Below, in pieces: positions 1 through 5,795 of a stretch of DNA of 6,823 nt. Every line of letters starts with the position of its first letter. The first letter of the stretch is position 1. The stretch spans positions 1-6,823 of the forward strand of contig JAEVYU010000077.1 in the NCBI GenBank assembly GCA_023392595.1, read 5' to 3'. The notes below the pieces were generated by a model. It was not told the origin of the DNA and did no database searches. It worked only from the letters and a program-made list of their open reading frames with translations. Made by a program: the position numbers and the translations under genes. Source of the DNA: Bacillota bacterium. Lineage in GTDB: Bacteria > Bacillota > UBA4882 > UBA8346.

Positions 1-134
1 AAGGTCTTGATGGCGCTTCCTTCGGTAATGGCCGTGATGTTATTGTTATTATCATAAGTGTACTGTTGTTGCAGGATGCTGGTACCATTTACAGTGACCT
101 GATATTCCTTCAGCCTATCGGAGTTAGCCGTAAT
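1..134 (-). pseudogene. 5'-truncated YD-repeat (Rhs) gene fragment, continues past left edge
   Basis: Read on the minus strand, this stretch encodes YD-repeat sequence: NSDRLKEYQ, then QQQYTYDNNNNITAIT, which has the Y-x-Y-D and N-x-x-I-x signature of Rhs/YD repeats. The frame stays open into the adjoining repeat and meets a stop (TGA) near 314-316, with no ATG between that stop and the Rhs part. The words NSDRLK also occur in the other Rhs gene of the window at about residue 239, so this fragment begins at an internal Rhs position and its N-terminal portion is missing. The rest of the core and any toxin tail lie outside the window. Such proteins are normally large secreted shells that encapsulate a C-terminal toxin. 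I read this copy as a 5' deletion product or displaced Rhs cassette, although an unseen start inside the repeat cannot be excluded. Confidence 0.75.
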
Positions 135-400
135 AAATGAAAGCCGATTTTTCCTGTCCACGGATTCCACCGGCTGTGATACTTTTGGAGCGGCCCAAAA
201 GTATCCAAAAAGTCGCCGGGACCTAGGTCCCGGTCCTCCTCTTATCCCGCCGCCTTCCTTGGCGCGGGAACCCTGGGGACTGGCCGGCTCTTTCGTAGAG
301 CCGTCCTTCTCGATTCATTCCACGATGCCGACGGCTGAACGCCGTCCTAACGTTAAGCCGCGTGGTCCGCCTCCAGCCGACCATATCGGAGTTTAAAACA
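135..400. repeat. Structured dispersed repeat, copy A (~266 bp)
   Basis: This segment matches 5484-5750 in the same orientation with about 29 differences in 267 aligned columns (~89%), including a 1-nt indel. It runs from AAATGAAAGCCGA to GTTTAAAACA. It contains consecutive hairpins: 178-188/195-205 (11 bp, perfect), 216-223/226-233 (part of an 18-bp perfect palindrome), 245-254/261-269 (one bulged C), 282-290/298-306 (one mismatch), 330-335/341-346 and a small 377-380/386-389. Its 135 end abuts the Rhs fragment. Its 400 end supplies the stop codon of the neighbouring small gene. Both strands have interrupted or frame-inconsistent reading frames, so I treat it as non-coding. It could be a structured RNA, a non-autonomous mobile element or a recombination site. 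Confidence 0.85.
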
Positions 401-752
401 GAGAAAGACCTTTAAACATCCTAACGAACCATCTTCTCCCTTTCTTTCCGGACTTTCTACCCCGCATCCCGCAAACCTTCATCCAAAACCTTTCCAAACT
501 TAACCGGTCATACAACCCCTGCAGATACATCGTCCGTATTTCTAAAGCGCCCTGCTCCATCAGGACATCATCCAGCTCAAATACAAGCCGTTGCATCTCA
601 GGCGGCAAGTTCCGCTCGATTTTATCCAACAGTTCACAGAGTCTGGCAATCAATTCCCGGTAGCGCGAGTCCTTGGCGAGTAGCTCCGTCTCAACTTCGA
701 TGGTCCGCTCGGTGATAGCGTCCCGTAATATTTGGGCGTAACGTCTGAGCAT
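393..752 (-). CDS. Small helical protein, DUF6809-like (119 aa)
   Basis: The frame is open from 794, but the start at 752 is preferred because a perfect AAGGAGGT ribosome binding site (760-767) sits 7 nt upstream of that ATG. The 119-residue product is charged and almost entirely helical. Its middle part, with KDSRYRELIARL, then a Leu/Glu-rich helix and IRTMYLQGLYDRL, resembles from memory the small DUF6809 proteins of Bacillota (KD-x-YR-x-L near the N-terminus and a terminal helical phi-x-x-G motif). That family has no known function and usually runs about 90-100 residues. The last ~30 residues are unusually basic (RGRKSGKKGRRWFVR), and the final codons plus the TAA lie at the edge of repeat copy A, so the C-terminus may be a readthrough tail created when the repeat arrived. 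No signal peptide or membrane segment is visible. Family assignment is tentative; the gene itself is well supported. Confidence 0.7.
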   Translation of the reverse strand: MLRRYAQILRDAITERTIEVETELLAKDSRYRELIARLCELLDKIERNLPPEMQRLVFELDDVLMEQGALEIRTMYLQGLYDRLSLERFWMKVCGMRGRKSGKKGRRWFVRMFKGLSLF

Positions 753-759
753 CCCGGTT

Positions 760-767
760 ACCTCCTT
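760..767 (-). promoter_or_regulatory. Strong ribosome binding site AAGGAGGT
   Basis: On the minus strand AAGGAGGT is followed 7 nt later by ATG at 752-750. This decides the start of the small helical gene against the in-frame ATG at 794, which has no comparable site. Confidence 0.8.
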
Positions 768-860
768 AACTTCCCTACTTTCGGCAAAAAACAAAAATAA
801 AGTCTAGATGTTAGGCTATTGTTTGTTTATAGGAGAAGAAAACTAATATCTTTATGAATG

Positions 861-933
861 TATCACTTGTATCAATATTATCATCTTGTATCATTTTAGT
901 CAAGCCAATTGATAAATAATAACTCAGATGATA
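861..933. repeat. TATCA iteron-like cluster upstream of the HTH gene
   Basis: Four direct TATCA words start at 861, 870, 879 and 889 (spacing 9, 9 and 10 bp). Two inverted copies (TGATA) follow at 910 and 929, 19 bp apart. The second and fourth direct copies lie in a longer repeat, CTTGTATCA (866-874 and 885-893), also 19 bp apart, about two helical turns. The cluster ends against the candidate promoter of the helix-turn-helix gene. Phased repeats like this suit an operator or a binding site for a small DNA-binding protein such as an excisionase. The region is AT-rich, so chance is not excluded. Confidence 0.5.
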
Positions 934-937
934 ATAT
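909..937 (+). promoter_or_regulatory. Candidate sigma-A-type promoter for the HTH gene
   Basis: TTGATA (909-914) and TAATAT (932-937) are separated by 17 bp, close to the -35/-10 consensus. Transcription would begin near 944, after the ATG at 938 but before AGGAG (947-951) and GTG (962), which favours the later start. The inverted TATCA words overlap the -35 box and the spacer end, consistent with repression, possibly autoregulation. Confidence 0.4.
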
Positions 938-961
938 ATGAGACATAGGAGAGTGAAACTG

Positions 962-1144
962 GTGGAGGAATGGCTTACTATTAATGAAGCAATTGAAATG
1001 TTAGAAATAAGTAGGGCTACTATTTATCGGTGGTCTAAATCCGGTATACTTCCCATTTATACTAAACTAGGGAAGTCAAGAGTAAAAAAAGAAGATGTCC
1101 AAAAACTTCTAAATGAGAAATTTACACCGATACATCAAAAATAA
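962..1144 (+). CDS. Excisionase/MerR-type helix-turn-helix protein (60 aa)
   Basis: This small DNA-binding protein begins EEWLTINEAIEML and continues with SRATIYRWSKSGILP and KSRVKKEDVQKLL. That is the layout of the HTH_17/excisionase-family domain of the MerR superfamily: an opening helix, a recognition helix around ATIYRW, a short wing, and a closing helix after the K-x-x-DV motif. The domain fills nearly the whole protein. The frame is open from an ATG at 938, but that ATG has no ribosome binding site and sits directly against a candidate -10 box. GTG at 962 has AGGAG 10 nt upstream, and family members usually start right before the EEWLT segment, so I prefer 962. Relatives regulate transcription or direct excision of integrated elements by binding DNA. 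No integrase of tyrosine or serine type is visible here, so its target is unknown; the TATCA cluster just upstream is a candidate. Confidence 0.8.
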   Translation: MEEWLTINEAIEMLEISRATIYRWSKSGILPIYTKLGKSRVKKEDVQKLLNEKFTPIHQK

Positions 1145-1230
1145 GCTTCAGGGAAGGTTAAGGCCTTTTATTCTTTAAAACCTATATTTAAAAATTCTAT
1201 CTAAAGCAAAAATCTCATTTCCCATTTATT

Positions 1231-2325
1231 ATGACAAACTTAATAAAAACCTTATTGTCCTTCATTCAATACCTTACATTCTTGGTTCACACCCTCAGAC
1301 TCAAACTAAAATCCCGCGCCGCCCTAGAACTCGAAAACATCGCCCTCCGCAGTCAATTGGCACTTTTCCAGCAACAGACACTTAACCATAAAATCCCCAA
1401 ACCTAAACTGACACCAGCTTTTCGGCGGTTATGGGTGATCATTTCAAAACTCTGGCCTAACTGGAAGTCAGCTCTTTTGGTTGTCAAACCAGAAACCGTG
1501 ATTGGCTGGCATCGTACCGCATTTCGCTTTTATTGGGCCACAAAATCAAAACCCCACGGCAGACCGGCAATATCTCAGGAGACCATTGCCCTGATAAGAC
1601 GTATTCATAACGAAAATCCGCTCTGGTCGCCCGAACGGATTCACGATCAACTAATGAACCTTGGTATCACCGATGTACCAGCCCCCAACACCATTGCCAA
1701 GTATCTTTCCATCCAAAAACCTCCCAGTGAAAAGTCGTTACAGTCTTGGAAGGCCTTCCTTGCCAATCACCGACAAGGCATTTGGGCAATGGATTTCCTG
1801 ACGGTTCCCACAATATTCTTTAAAGTGTTATATGTCTTGATTGTCATCAGCCATGATCGCAGGGTGATTAAACACTTTGCAATCACTTCCCATCCCACCT
1901 CGGCCTGGGTGGCCCAACAACTCCGGGAAGCAACTCCTTTCGGAAACCAACCGGAATACCTGATCCATGATAATGATCGTATTTTTGTAAGTAAGGAATT
2001 ACAGGCATTTCTGACAAACACCAAAATCAAATCCATGAGAACAGGATTTCATTCACCCTGGCAGAACGGGATCTGTGAAAGGACTGTCGGCATTTTGCGC
2101 CGGGAATTGCTTGATCATATTATCCCTAGGAATCAAAAGCATCTTGAATGTTTGCTCAAAGAATACATTAATCATTACTACAACCCCCACCGGACTCATC
2201 AAGGCAGTGGACGGCAGACTCCTTTTCCTTCGAAAAGGCCGACGAAAACATCCATTGCCGAAACAACTTTGATTTCCAAGCAGGTTTTGGGCGGGTTATA
2301 TCATAATTACCGCAAAGCCGCTTGA
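1231..2325 (+). CDS. DDE integrase-type transposase, copy 1 (364 aa)
   Basis: The product is a complete rve-superfamily transposase. Residues 1-25 are hydrophobic and variable. Residues 26-165 form the DNA-binding half, with LKSRAALELENIALR and the conserved VVKPETVI-x-WH and NPLWSPERIH segments. The catalytic core has D188 (AMDFL), D247 (IHDND) and E283 (ICERT); exactly 35 residues separate D247 and E283, the classic D,D35E spacing. The C-terminus ends GGLYHNYRKAA, matching the usual family ending as I remember it, so the protein is full length. It is annotated elsewhere as an 'integrase core domain' protein; whether ISfinder would place it near IS481 or IS3 I cannot tell. Position 92 is Gly where copy 2 has Arg (VIRWH, the usual form), a possible sign of decay. 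No clear ribosome binding site precedes the ATG. It is colinear with copy 2 at a constant offset of 4565 bp. Confidence 0.9.
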   Translation: MTNLIKTLLSFIQYLTFLVHTLRLKLKSRAALELENIALRSQLALFQQQTLNHKIPKPKLTPAFRRLWVIISKLWPNWKSALLVVKPETVIGWHRTAFRFYWATKSKPHGRPAISQETIALIRRIHNENPLWSPERIHDQLMNLGITDVPAPNTIAKYLSIQKPPSEKSLQSWKAFLANHRQGIWAMDFLTVPTIFFKVLYVLIVISHDRRVIKHFAITSHPTSAWVAQQLREATPFGNQPEYLIHDNDRIFVSKELQAFLTNTKIKSMRTGFHSPWQNGICERTVGILRRELLDHIIPRNQKHLECLLKEYINHYYNPHRTHQGSGRQTPFPSKRPTKTSIAETTLISKQVLGGLYHNYRKAA

Positions 2326-2465
2326 AGCCAAGTAAATCTTAAAGCCCAATCTCCACCAAATTTCAAGGCTTGTTTTTCCATGCCATTTTGCCAAAACCTA
2401 GATCTCAATCAAAGAATTTTCACTTCAAATCAGCCCATTTTTTCAAAGATCCGCTTTAAAAATCA

Positions 2466-2489
2466 GAGCCTAACTTTTTAGTTAAGCTC
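2466..2489 (-). terminator. Candidate bidirectional hairpin terminator
   Basis: A 10-bp stem (2466-2475 with 2480-2489) closes a 4-nt loop. On the minus strand it is fully paired with one G-U wobble and is followed, after three bases, by TTTTT, so it could end the Rhs/immunity transcript about 80 nt after the immunity stop. On the plus strand it has one C-A mismatch and is followed after two bases by TTTTT, so it might also stop the transposase message. The stem is only moderately GC-rich. Confidence 0.5.
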
Positions 2490-2560
2490 CGTTTTTGTCC
2501 AGATGAAGTTTTTGAAGTCGACACCCCGTTTTTTGTCCAGATGGAGTTTTTGAGTCCACA
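2487..2560 (-). repeat. Two tandem 37-bp units resembling an insertion-sequence end
   Basis: Read on the minus strand, two units start at 2560 and 2523, each beginning TGT(G/C)GACT and sharing the words CAAAAACT and CATCTGGACAAAAA before CGG. The tip, TGT reading inward (CA on the plus strand at 2559-2560), and the tandem internal repeat are typical of IS21-like and similar element ends, where the transposase binds repeated sites. The end would belong to an element lying to the left, so the transposase at 1231-2325 is the natural candidate. I find no matching left end between 400 and 1231, so it may be a solo end or remnant. The outer tip lies 11 bp from the stop codon of the membrane protein gene. 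Confidence 0.55.
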
Positions 2561-2571
2561 GCTTTAGCCTT

Positions 2572-3021
2572 CTATTTCAATTGTTTCCGATTAATACTTC
2601 TTGTTTTCCATTGTAATCCAATCCCCATTAATATTGATGGAATAAAGGTGATAATTAAAAGTATTAACTTATTAAGAATTACATGTTTTACTGTAAAATT
2701 TGAAAACAGTAGCAAAACTCCGCTGCTAGGTACAATAAACACTGCAAGTAATTGTTGAAAAACACCTGCAATATAACTTTTCCCATAGGATATTATCCCT
2801 GTAATTAGGCCAAGTATTCCTACAGAAAAGACAGATAACATATTTTTAATTACAGAACTTTGTGGCGTTAGTTTTGTCCCAATAAAAATATATACAAACC
2901 ACATTAAAACTGACAATATTCCGCCACCAATAATAAAGTCTCCTAATGGAACTAAAATTGTGAAATAGACACAGAAACATATTATTTGGGCTAAGAGGGC
3001 AAATATATTGTTTTTTAACAA
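2572..3021 (-). CDS. Polytopic membrane protein, candidate immunity protein (149 aa)
   Basis: The product is very hydrophobic, with four or five membrane helices at about residues 6-30, 32-50, 60-80, 83-106 and 115-136, and a short basic C-terminal tail (KTRSINRKQLK). I recognise no family. The start is TTG (3021-3019), supported by GGAG 8 nt upstream; the nearby ATG (3029-3027) is out of frame and soon hits a stop. The gene begins 20 nt after the stop of the Rhs/toxin gene on the same strand and shares its AT-rich composition, so the two are probably co-transcribed. In Rhs loci the small gene directly behind the toxin end usually encodes the cognate immunity protein, and membrane immunity proteins are known for membrane-directed toxins, which fits the lipase-like toxin domain predicted upstream. 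The immunity role is inference from position; an unrelated membrane protein remains possible. Confidence 0.7.
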   Translation of the reverse strand: MLKNNIFALLAQIICFCVYFTILVPLGDFIIGGGILSVLMWFVYIFIGTKLTPQSSVIKNMLSVFSVGILGLITGIISYGKSYIAGVFQQLLAVFIVPSSGVLLLFSNFTVKHVILNKLILLIITFIPSILMGIGLQWKTRSINRKQLK

Positions 3022-3041
3022 AATATCATCTCCAGATAACG

Positions 3042-5642
3042 TTAATTATTATCACGTACTATGGTTTTATAACATTTGTTTTTTGAATATTTCTGCCATC
3101 TATAAAACAGTACAATGCTTATGAGTAATAATGATATATAGTTTATATAAAACATATTCGTAGCAACCATACCAATTAATAGACACACAACAAACCCAAC
3201 GTACATTAGTACTTTACCAATTAGGTCACCTTTCTCCCTCTTGCCCATTATATGAGCCATCTCATAAGACCAAGGCTTAGCGATAATATTAACAAAATGA
3301 GTGAAAGTCTTCGATTCTTTCATATGGCGTACTACCGGTTTTGCCCAAGCATGATAACCAGCTAATATAATAGGGTATTTATGATATAAAATTTCTCCAA
3401 ACGCTTCATCAGCTTGATAAATATTCTTATCCATTAGTCCCTGTCTAAATAGTTCTTTACATATAATTTTCTGACTTGTTGTTGAGTTTCCTGTGTCCTT
3501 CGTTTTTGTTTGATCCGAATTACCAGATGATGAATTGTTTTGAGAATTCGTCTTGGTTGATGTATCCTCTGTTTTGGGTTTGTTGTCTCCTTGCATTGCT
3601 TGTTCAGCCTCTTTCTTAAGCTCAGCATCGTTTGGATTCTTTTTAGCTTGTTCATTTATATATTCTGCGAATTCCTTAAAAAAGGTTTCTTTATCCAAAA
3701 TATTATTATTCACTGGTAACCCGACAGCTTTTTTAAAATCATTTAAATATTCACAAGAATCAACATACGATTTATAGAAAGCATCTCTTGACATACTACT
3801 ATTAAAAGGATTATCAGGGTTAGTTGAAGTACCTATTTTGGCAAGGCTACTACCTAAACTATGAATAATGTCATTATTGCCCCAAAAACCAGTATGTGCT
3901 TTCGAATCCTCTATACTATGTAACCCAGATCCTAATTCTTTAAAAGCATTGGTTTTTCCAGCTTCGGTATTACTATTATAACCGCTTATCGCATTTGCAA
4001 GATGTTTATCTGCCCAAACATCTCTTGAATCACGGCCTTGGCCTGTCGTATCACGGTTTTCAACATTTGTATTAAAATGCTGCCCTCTATCATAATTCGG
4101 AGAATTCTTGTTATCTGTGCCAACGTTCCCAGCAACCATTTGATTAACTGCTTTACCACTAAATCCTGTTGAAGCACATGCTGCTCTTGTAATAAAAGCA
4201 TGACCAAAACTTTGATATAATCCAGTCGGATCAGTCCGGTTTAATGGGTCATTCGCACAATACGAGTACAAATTTGGATTATTAGGATCGGCTTTTGAAT
4301 CTTCGGAAATAAACCTACCCGTCTCCGAATCATAGAAGCGAGCATTGTAGTAATAGAGATTTATATCAGGATCATACTCTTTTCCCGTAAACGTGTGAGT
4401 CTCATCAAAGTCGCCGTCTTTACTAAATTGAGTTCCAAAGGCAAAGTAATCCGCATTGTAAACTACTTTACCCGTTGCATCCGTTACCACCTTAATTGAT
4501 CCCTCATGATCAGTATGATAATAATACACCTTAGCGTTCGAATCCCCAATCACTCCATCCACTCTCGCCAAATGCTTACCCAAGGCATAGACGTACGACC
4601 TGATCCTACCGTCCGCTATTCTCTTTTCAAAGATCGGCTCCGTACCCTCAAACACATAATGAACAGTTCCGCTACTACCTCGTTTAACTTCCCGAAGTCC
4701 ATCGGGGCTATACTCATAATCCGATACAATCGTACCATTTTTTGTCACTGCAATCAACCGGTTTAACAAATCATAACGGTATTGCCAATATTCCACCCCA
4801 TCGCCTGATGTTGCGATAAAGCTAATATTGTCACCATTCACCGTAAATTTGTTGCCCTTTTCCGTTAGATTACCCGCCTCATCATATTTGAAGGCGAATT
4901 TTCCATCCGTTTTTAGCCTGTCCGAATTGGTATAATACGAAGATGAGTATGTATTGGAACGAATCAGCGTGATGATCTGATCCTTCCGGTTTCCGGCGGC
5001 GTAATAGTGGAATTCCTCAGTCCGGGAACTGGCCTCCTGATATATCCGTAACATCTTCGCCAAGTCATTTAAGAATGTTGCTTTATTTTTGGCTGTAAAT
5101 CCGCTGTCCCGCTCATCGAATTTCACATGGATCTTTAGATACCGGGTAGCCACACTCTCCTTAAGAGTAATGGTAATAACCCCGTTGCTGTCTGCGGTGA
5201 AACTCCAGTTGCTTCTGGACGCCATGGTGTAAATGGTGTTATCCGGGGAGGTATAAAGATCCAGCGTCCTTTGAGTGACCCGGTGCGCCCTGAACTTACC
5301 GTCCGGGATGATCTGGATTTTCTTAATGCCCGGCGCCACAGCGCCAAAGTCGATCCCGATGGAGGATGAATTATAGTCCAGGCCCATCATGGCGGTGAGA
5401 ATGGGCGTGAAATCCATTACTTTATTGCTGCATTGCTGCTGGGGTCGTACAAATATATAGAGTCCATATCTGGGATGCTCAAAAAATGAAAGCCGATTTT
5501 TCCTCTCCACGGATTCCACCGGCTGGGTGACTTTTTGAACGGCCAAAAAGTCACCAAAAAGCCGCCGACACCAAGGTTTCGGTCTTCCTTTTATCCCGCC
5601 GCCTTCCTTGGCATGGGAACCCTGGGGACTGGCCGGCTCCAT
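3042..5642 (-). CDS. RHS-core polymorphic toxin with PLC-like C-terminus; 5'-truncated, N-terminus doubtful
   Basis: The open frame gives 866 residues. Residues 1-53 are translated repeat copy B, and 54-74 are probably out of frame. Residues 76-178 look like a beta-sandwich domain (IGIDFG, ATRYLKIHVKFDERD). YD repeats lie at about 250-320 (YDEAGNLT, YRYDLLNRL) and the RHS-associated core at about 370-475, ending in the hallmark DPTGLY. The variable tail starts at 477. It contains H481, D518, H522, H575-x3-D579-x3-H583 and H594, resembling zinc-dependent phospholipase C or S1/P1-type metal sites. A Ser/Thr/Asn-rich linker (683-725) follows, then an unrecognised module (GYHAWAKPVV, PWSYEMAHIMG) and two membrane helices (about 808-828 and 829-847). 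GC content drops sharply after about 4217, as usual at Rhs core/tip junctions. The ATG at 5642 has no convincing ribosome site; ATG 5417 is the first start in true Rhs frame. The gene is possibly silent. Confidence 0.8.
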   Translation of the reverse strand: MEPASPQGSHAKEGGGIKGRPKPWCRRLFGDFLAVQKVTQPVESVERKNRLSFFEHPRYGLYIFVRPQQQCSNKVMDFTPILTAMMGLDYNSSSIGIDFGAVAPGIKKIQIIPDGKFRAHRVTQRTLDLYTSPDNTIYTMASRSNWSFTADSNGVITITLKESVATRYLKIHVKFDERDSGFTAKNKATFLNDLAKMLRIYQEASSRTEEFHYYAAGNRKDQIITLIRSNTYSSSYYTNSDRLKTDGKFAFKYDEAGNLTEKGNKFTVNGDNISFIATSGDGVEYWQYRYDLLNRLIAVTKNGTIVSDYEYSPDGLREVKRGSSGTVHYVFEGTEPIFEKRIADGRIRSYVYALGKHLARVDGVIGDSNAKVYYYHTDHEGSIKVVTDATGKVVYNADYFAFGTQFSKDGDFDETHTFTGKEYDPDINLYYYNARFYDSETGRFISEDSKADPNNPNLYSYCANDPLNRTDPTGLYQSFGHAFITRAACASTGFSGKAVNQMVAGNVGTDNKNSPNYDRGQHFNTNVENRDTTGQGRDSRDVWADKHLANAISGYNSNTEAGKTNAFKELGSGLHSIEDSKAHTGFWGNNDIIHSLGSSLAKIGTSTNPDNPFNSSMSRDAFYKSYVDSCEYLNDFKKAVGLPVNNNILDKETFFKEFAEYINEQAKKNPNDAELKKEAEQAMQGDNKPKTEDTSTKTNSQNNSSSGNSDQTKTKDTGNSTTSQKIICKELFRQGLMDKNIYQADEAFGEILYHKYPIILAGYHAWAKPVVRHMKESKTFTHFVNIIAKPWSYEMAHIMGKREKGDLIGKVLMYVGFVVCLLIGMVATNMFYINYISLLLISIVLFYRWQKYSKNKCYKTIVRDNN
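5421..5423 (-). other. Likely 1-nt frameshift in the Rhs gene
   Basis: Upstream of this site the +1 frame reads DSIYLYDPSSNAAIK, a natural-looking beta-domain sequence, before TAA; the open frame instead gives a less protein-like Gln-rich stretch. Adding one A to the minus-strand AAA run here joins NAAIK directly to VMDFTPIL in one frame. As it stands, the TAA overlaps the next start as TAATG (5419-5415), so termination-reinitiation is a formal alternative. Confidence 0.55.
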
Positions 5643-5750
5643 CGTAGAGCCGGCCTTCTCTATTCATTCCACGATGCCGACGGCTGAACGCCGTCCTGTC
5701 GTTATGCCGCGTGGTCCGCCTCCCTGCCGACCATATCGGGGTTTAAAACA
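5484..5750. repeat. Structured dispersed repeat, copy B (~267 bp)
   Basis: This is the second copy of the repeat at 135-400, in the same orientation and about 89% identical. Its hairpins are 5526-5537/5544-5555 (12 bp), 5565-5572/5575-5582 (one mismatch), 5594-5603/5610-5618, 5631-5639/5647-5655 (9 bp, perfect), 5679-5684/5690-5695 and 5727-5730/5736-5739. Three base pairs of the first hairpin and one of the second differ from copy A on both sides while keeping pairing. The 5484 end joins the Rhs gene; the 5750 end lies 45 bp before transposase copy 2. A short plus-strand frame through the second half is not shared by copy A because of the indel, which argues against coding. Confidence 0.85.
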
Positions 5751-5754
5751 TCGG

Positions 5755-5769
5755 GCCTATTTTTTAGGC
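5755..5769 (+). other. Small hairpin between repeat B and transposase copy 2
   Basis: GCCTA (5755-5759) pairs with TAGGC (5765-5769) around a five-T loop, and two G-T pairs plus one C-G pair could extend it. It sits about 27 bp before the transposase start. It may limit readthrough expression of the transposase or be incidental; no T-run follows, so it is a poor terminator. Confidence 0.3.
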
Positions 5770-5795
5770 TTGATTCATGATATCCTATCCTCACG

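Noticed and set aside
135..400. Repeat as a group II intron or retron fragment
   Set aside because: I see no domain V-like GAGCCGTATG hairpin, no reverse transcriptase, and no HNH gene nearby.
861..893. TATCA repeats as a CRISPR array
   Set aside because: The repeats are only 5 bp with 4-5 bp gaps; no spacers and no cas genes are present.
1145..1180. Terminator after the helix-turn-helix gene
   Set aside because: AAGGCCTT and the AGGTT/AACCT arms give only a weak, interrupted stem without a solid T-run.
400..1230. Left end matching the 37-bp insertion-sequence-like units
   Set aside because: By eye I find no TGT(G/C)GACT or CTGGACAAAAA word in plus orientation here.
1767..2036. Minus-strand frame of 89 codons, repeated at 6332-6601
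   Set aside because: It lies antisense within the catalytic core of both transposase copies and is duplicated only because they are.
3986..4207. Other short frames inside the Rhs/toxin gene on both strands (also 3434-3655, 3553-3777, 4506-4766, 5135-5347)
   Set aside because: They overlap a long open frame with clear Rhs and tail motifs, have no ribosome sites, and encode low-complexity products.
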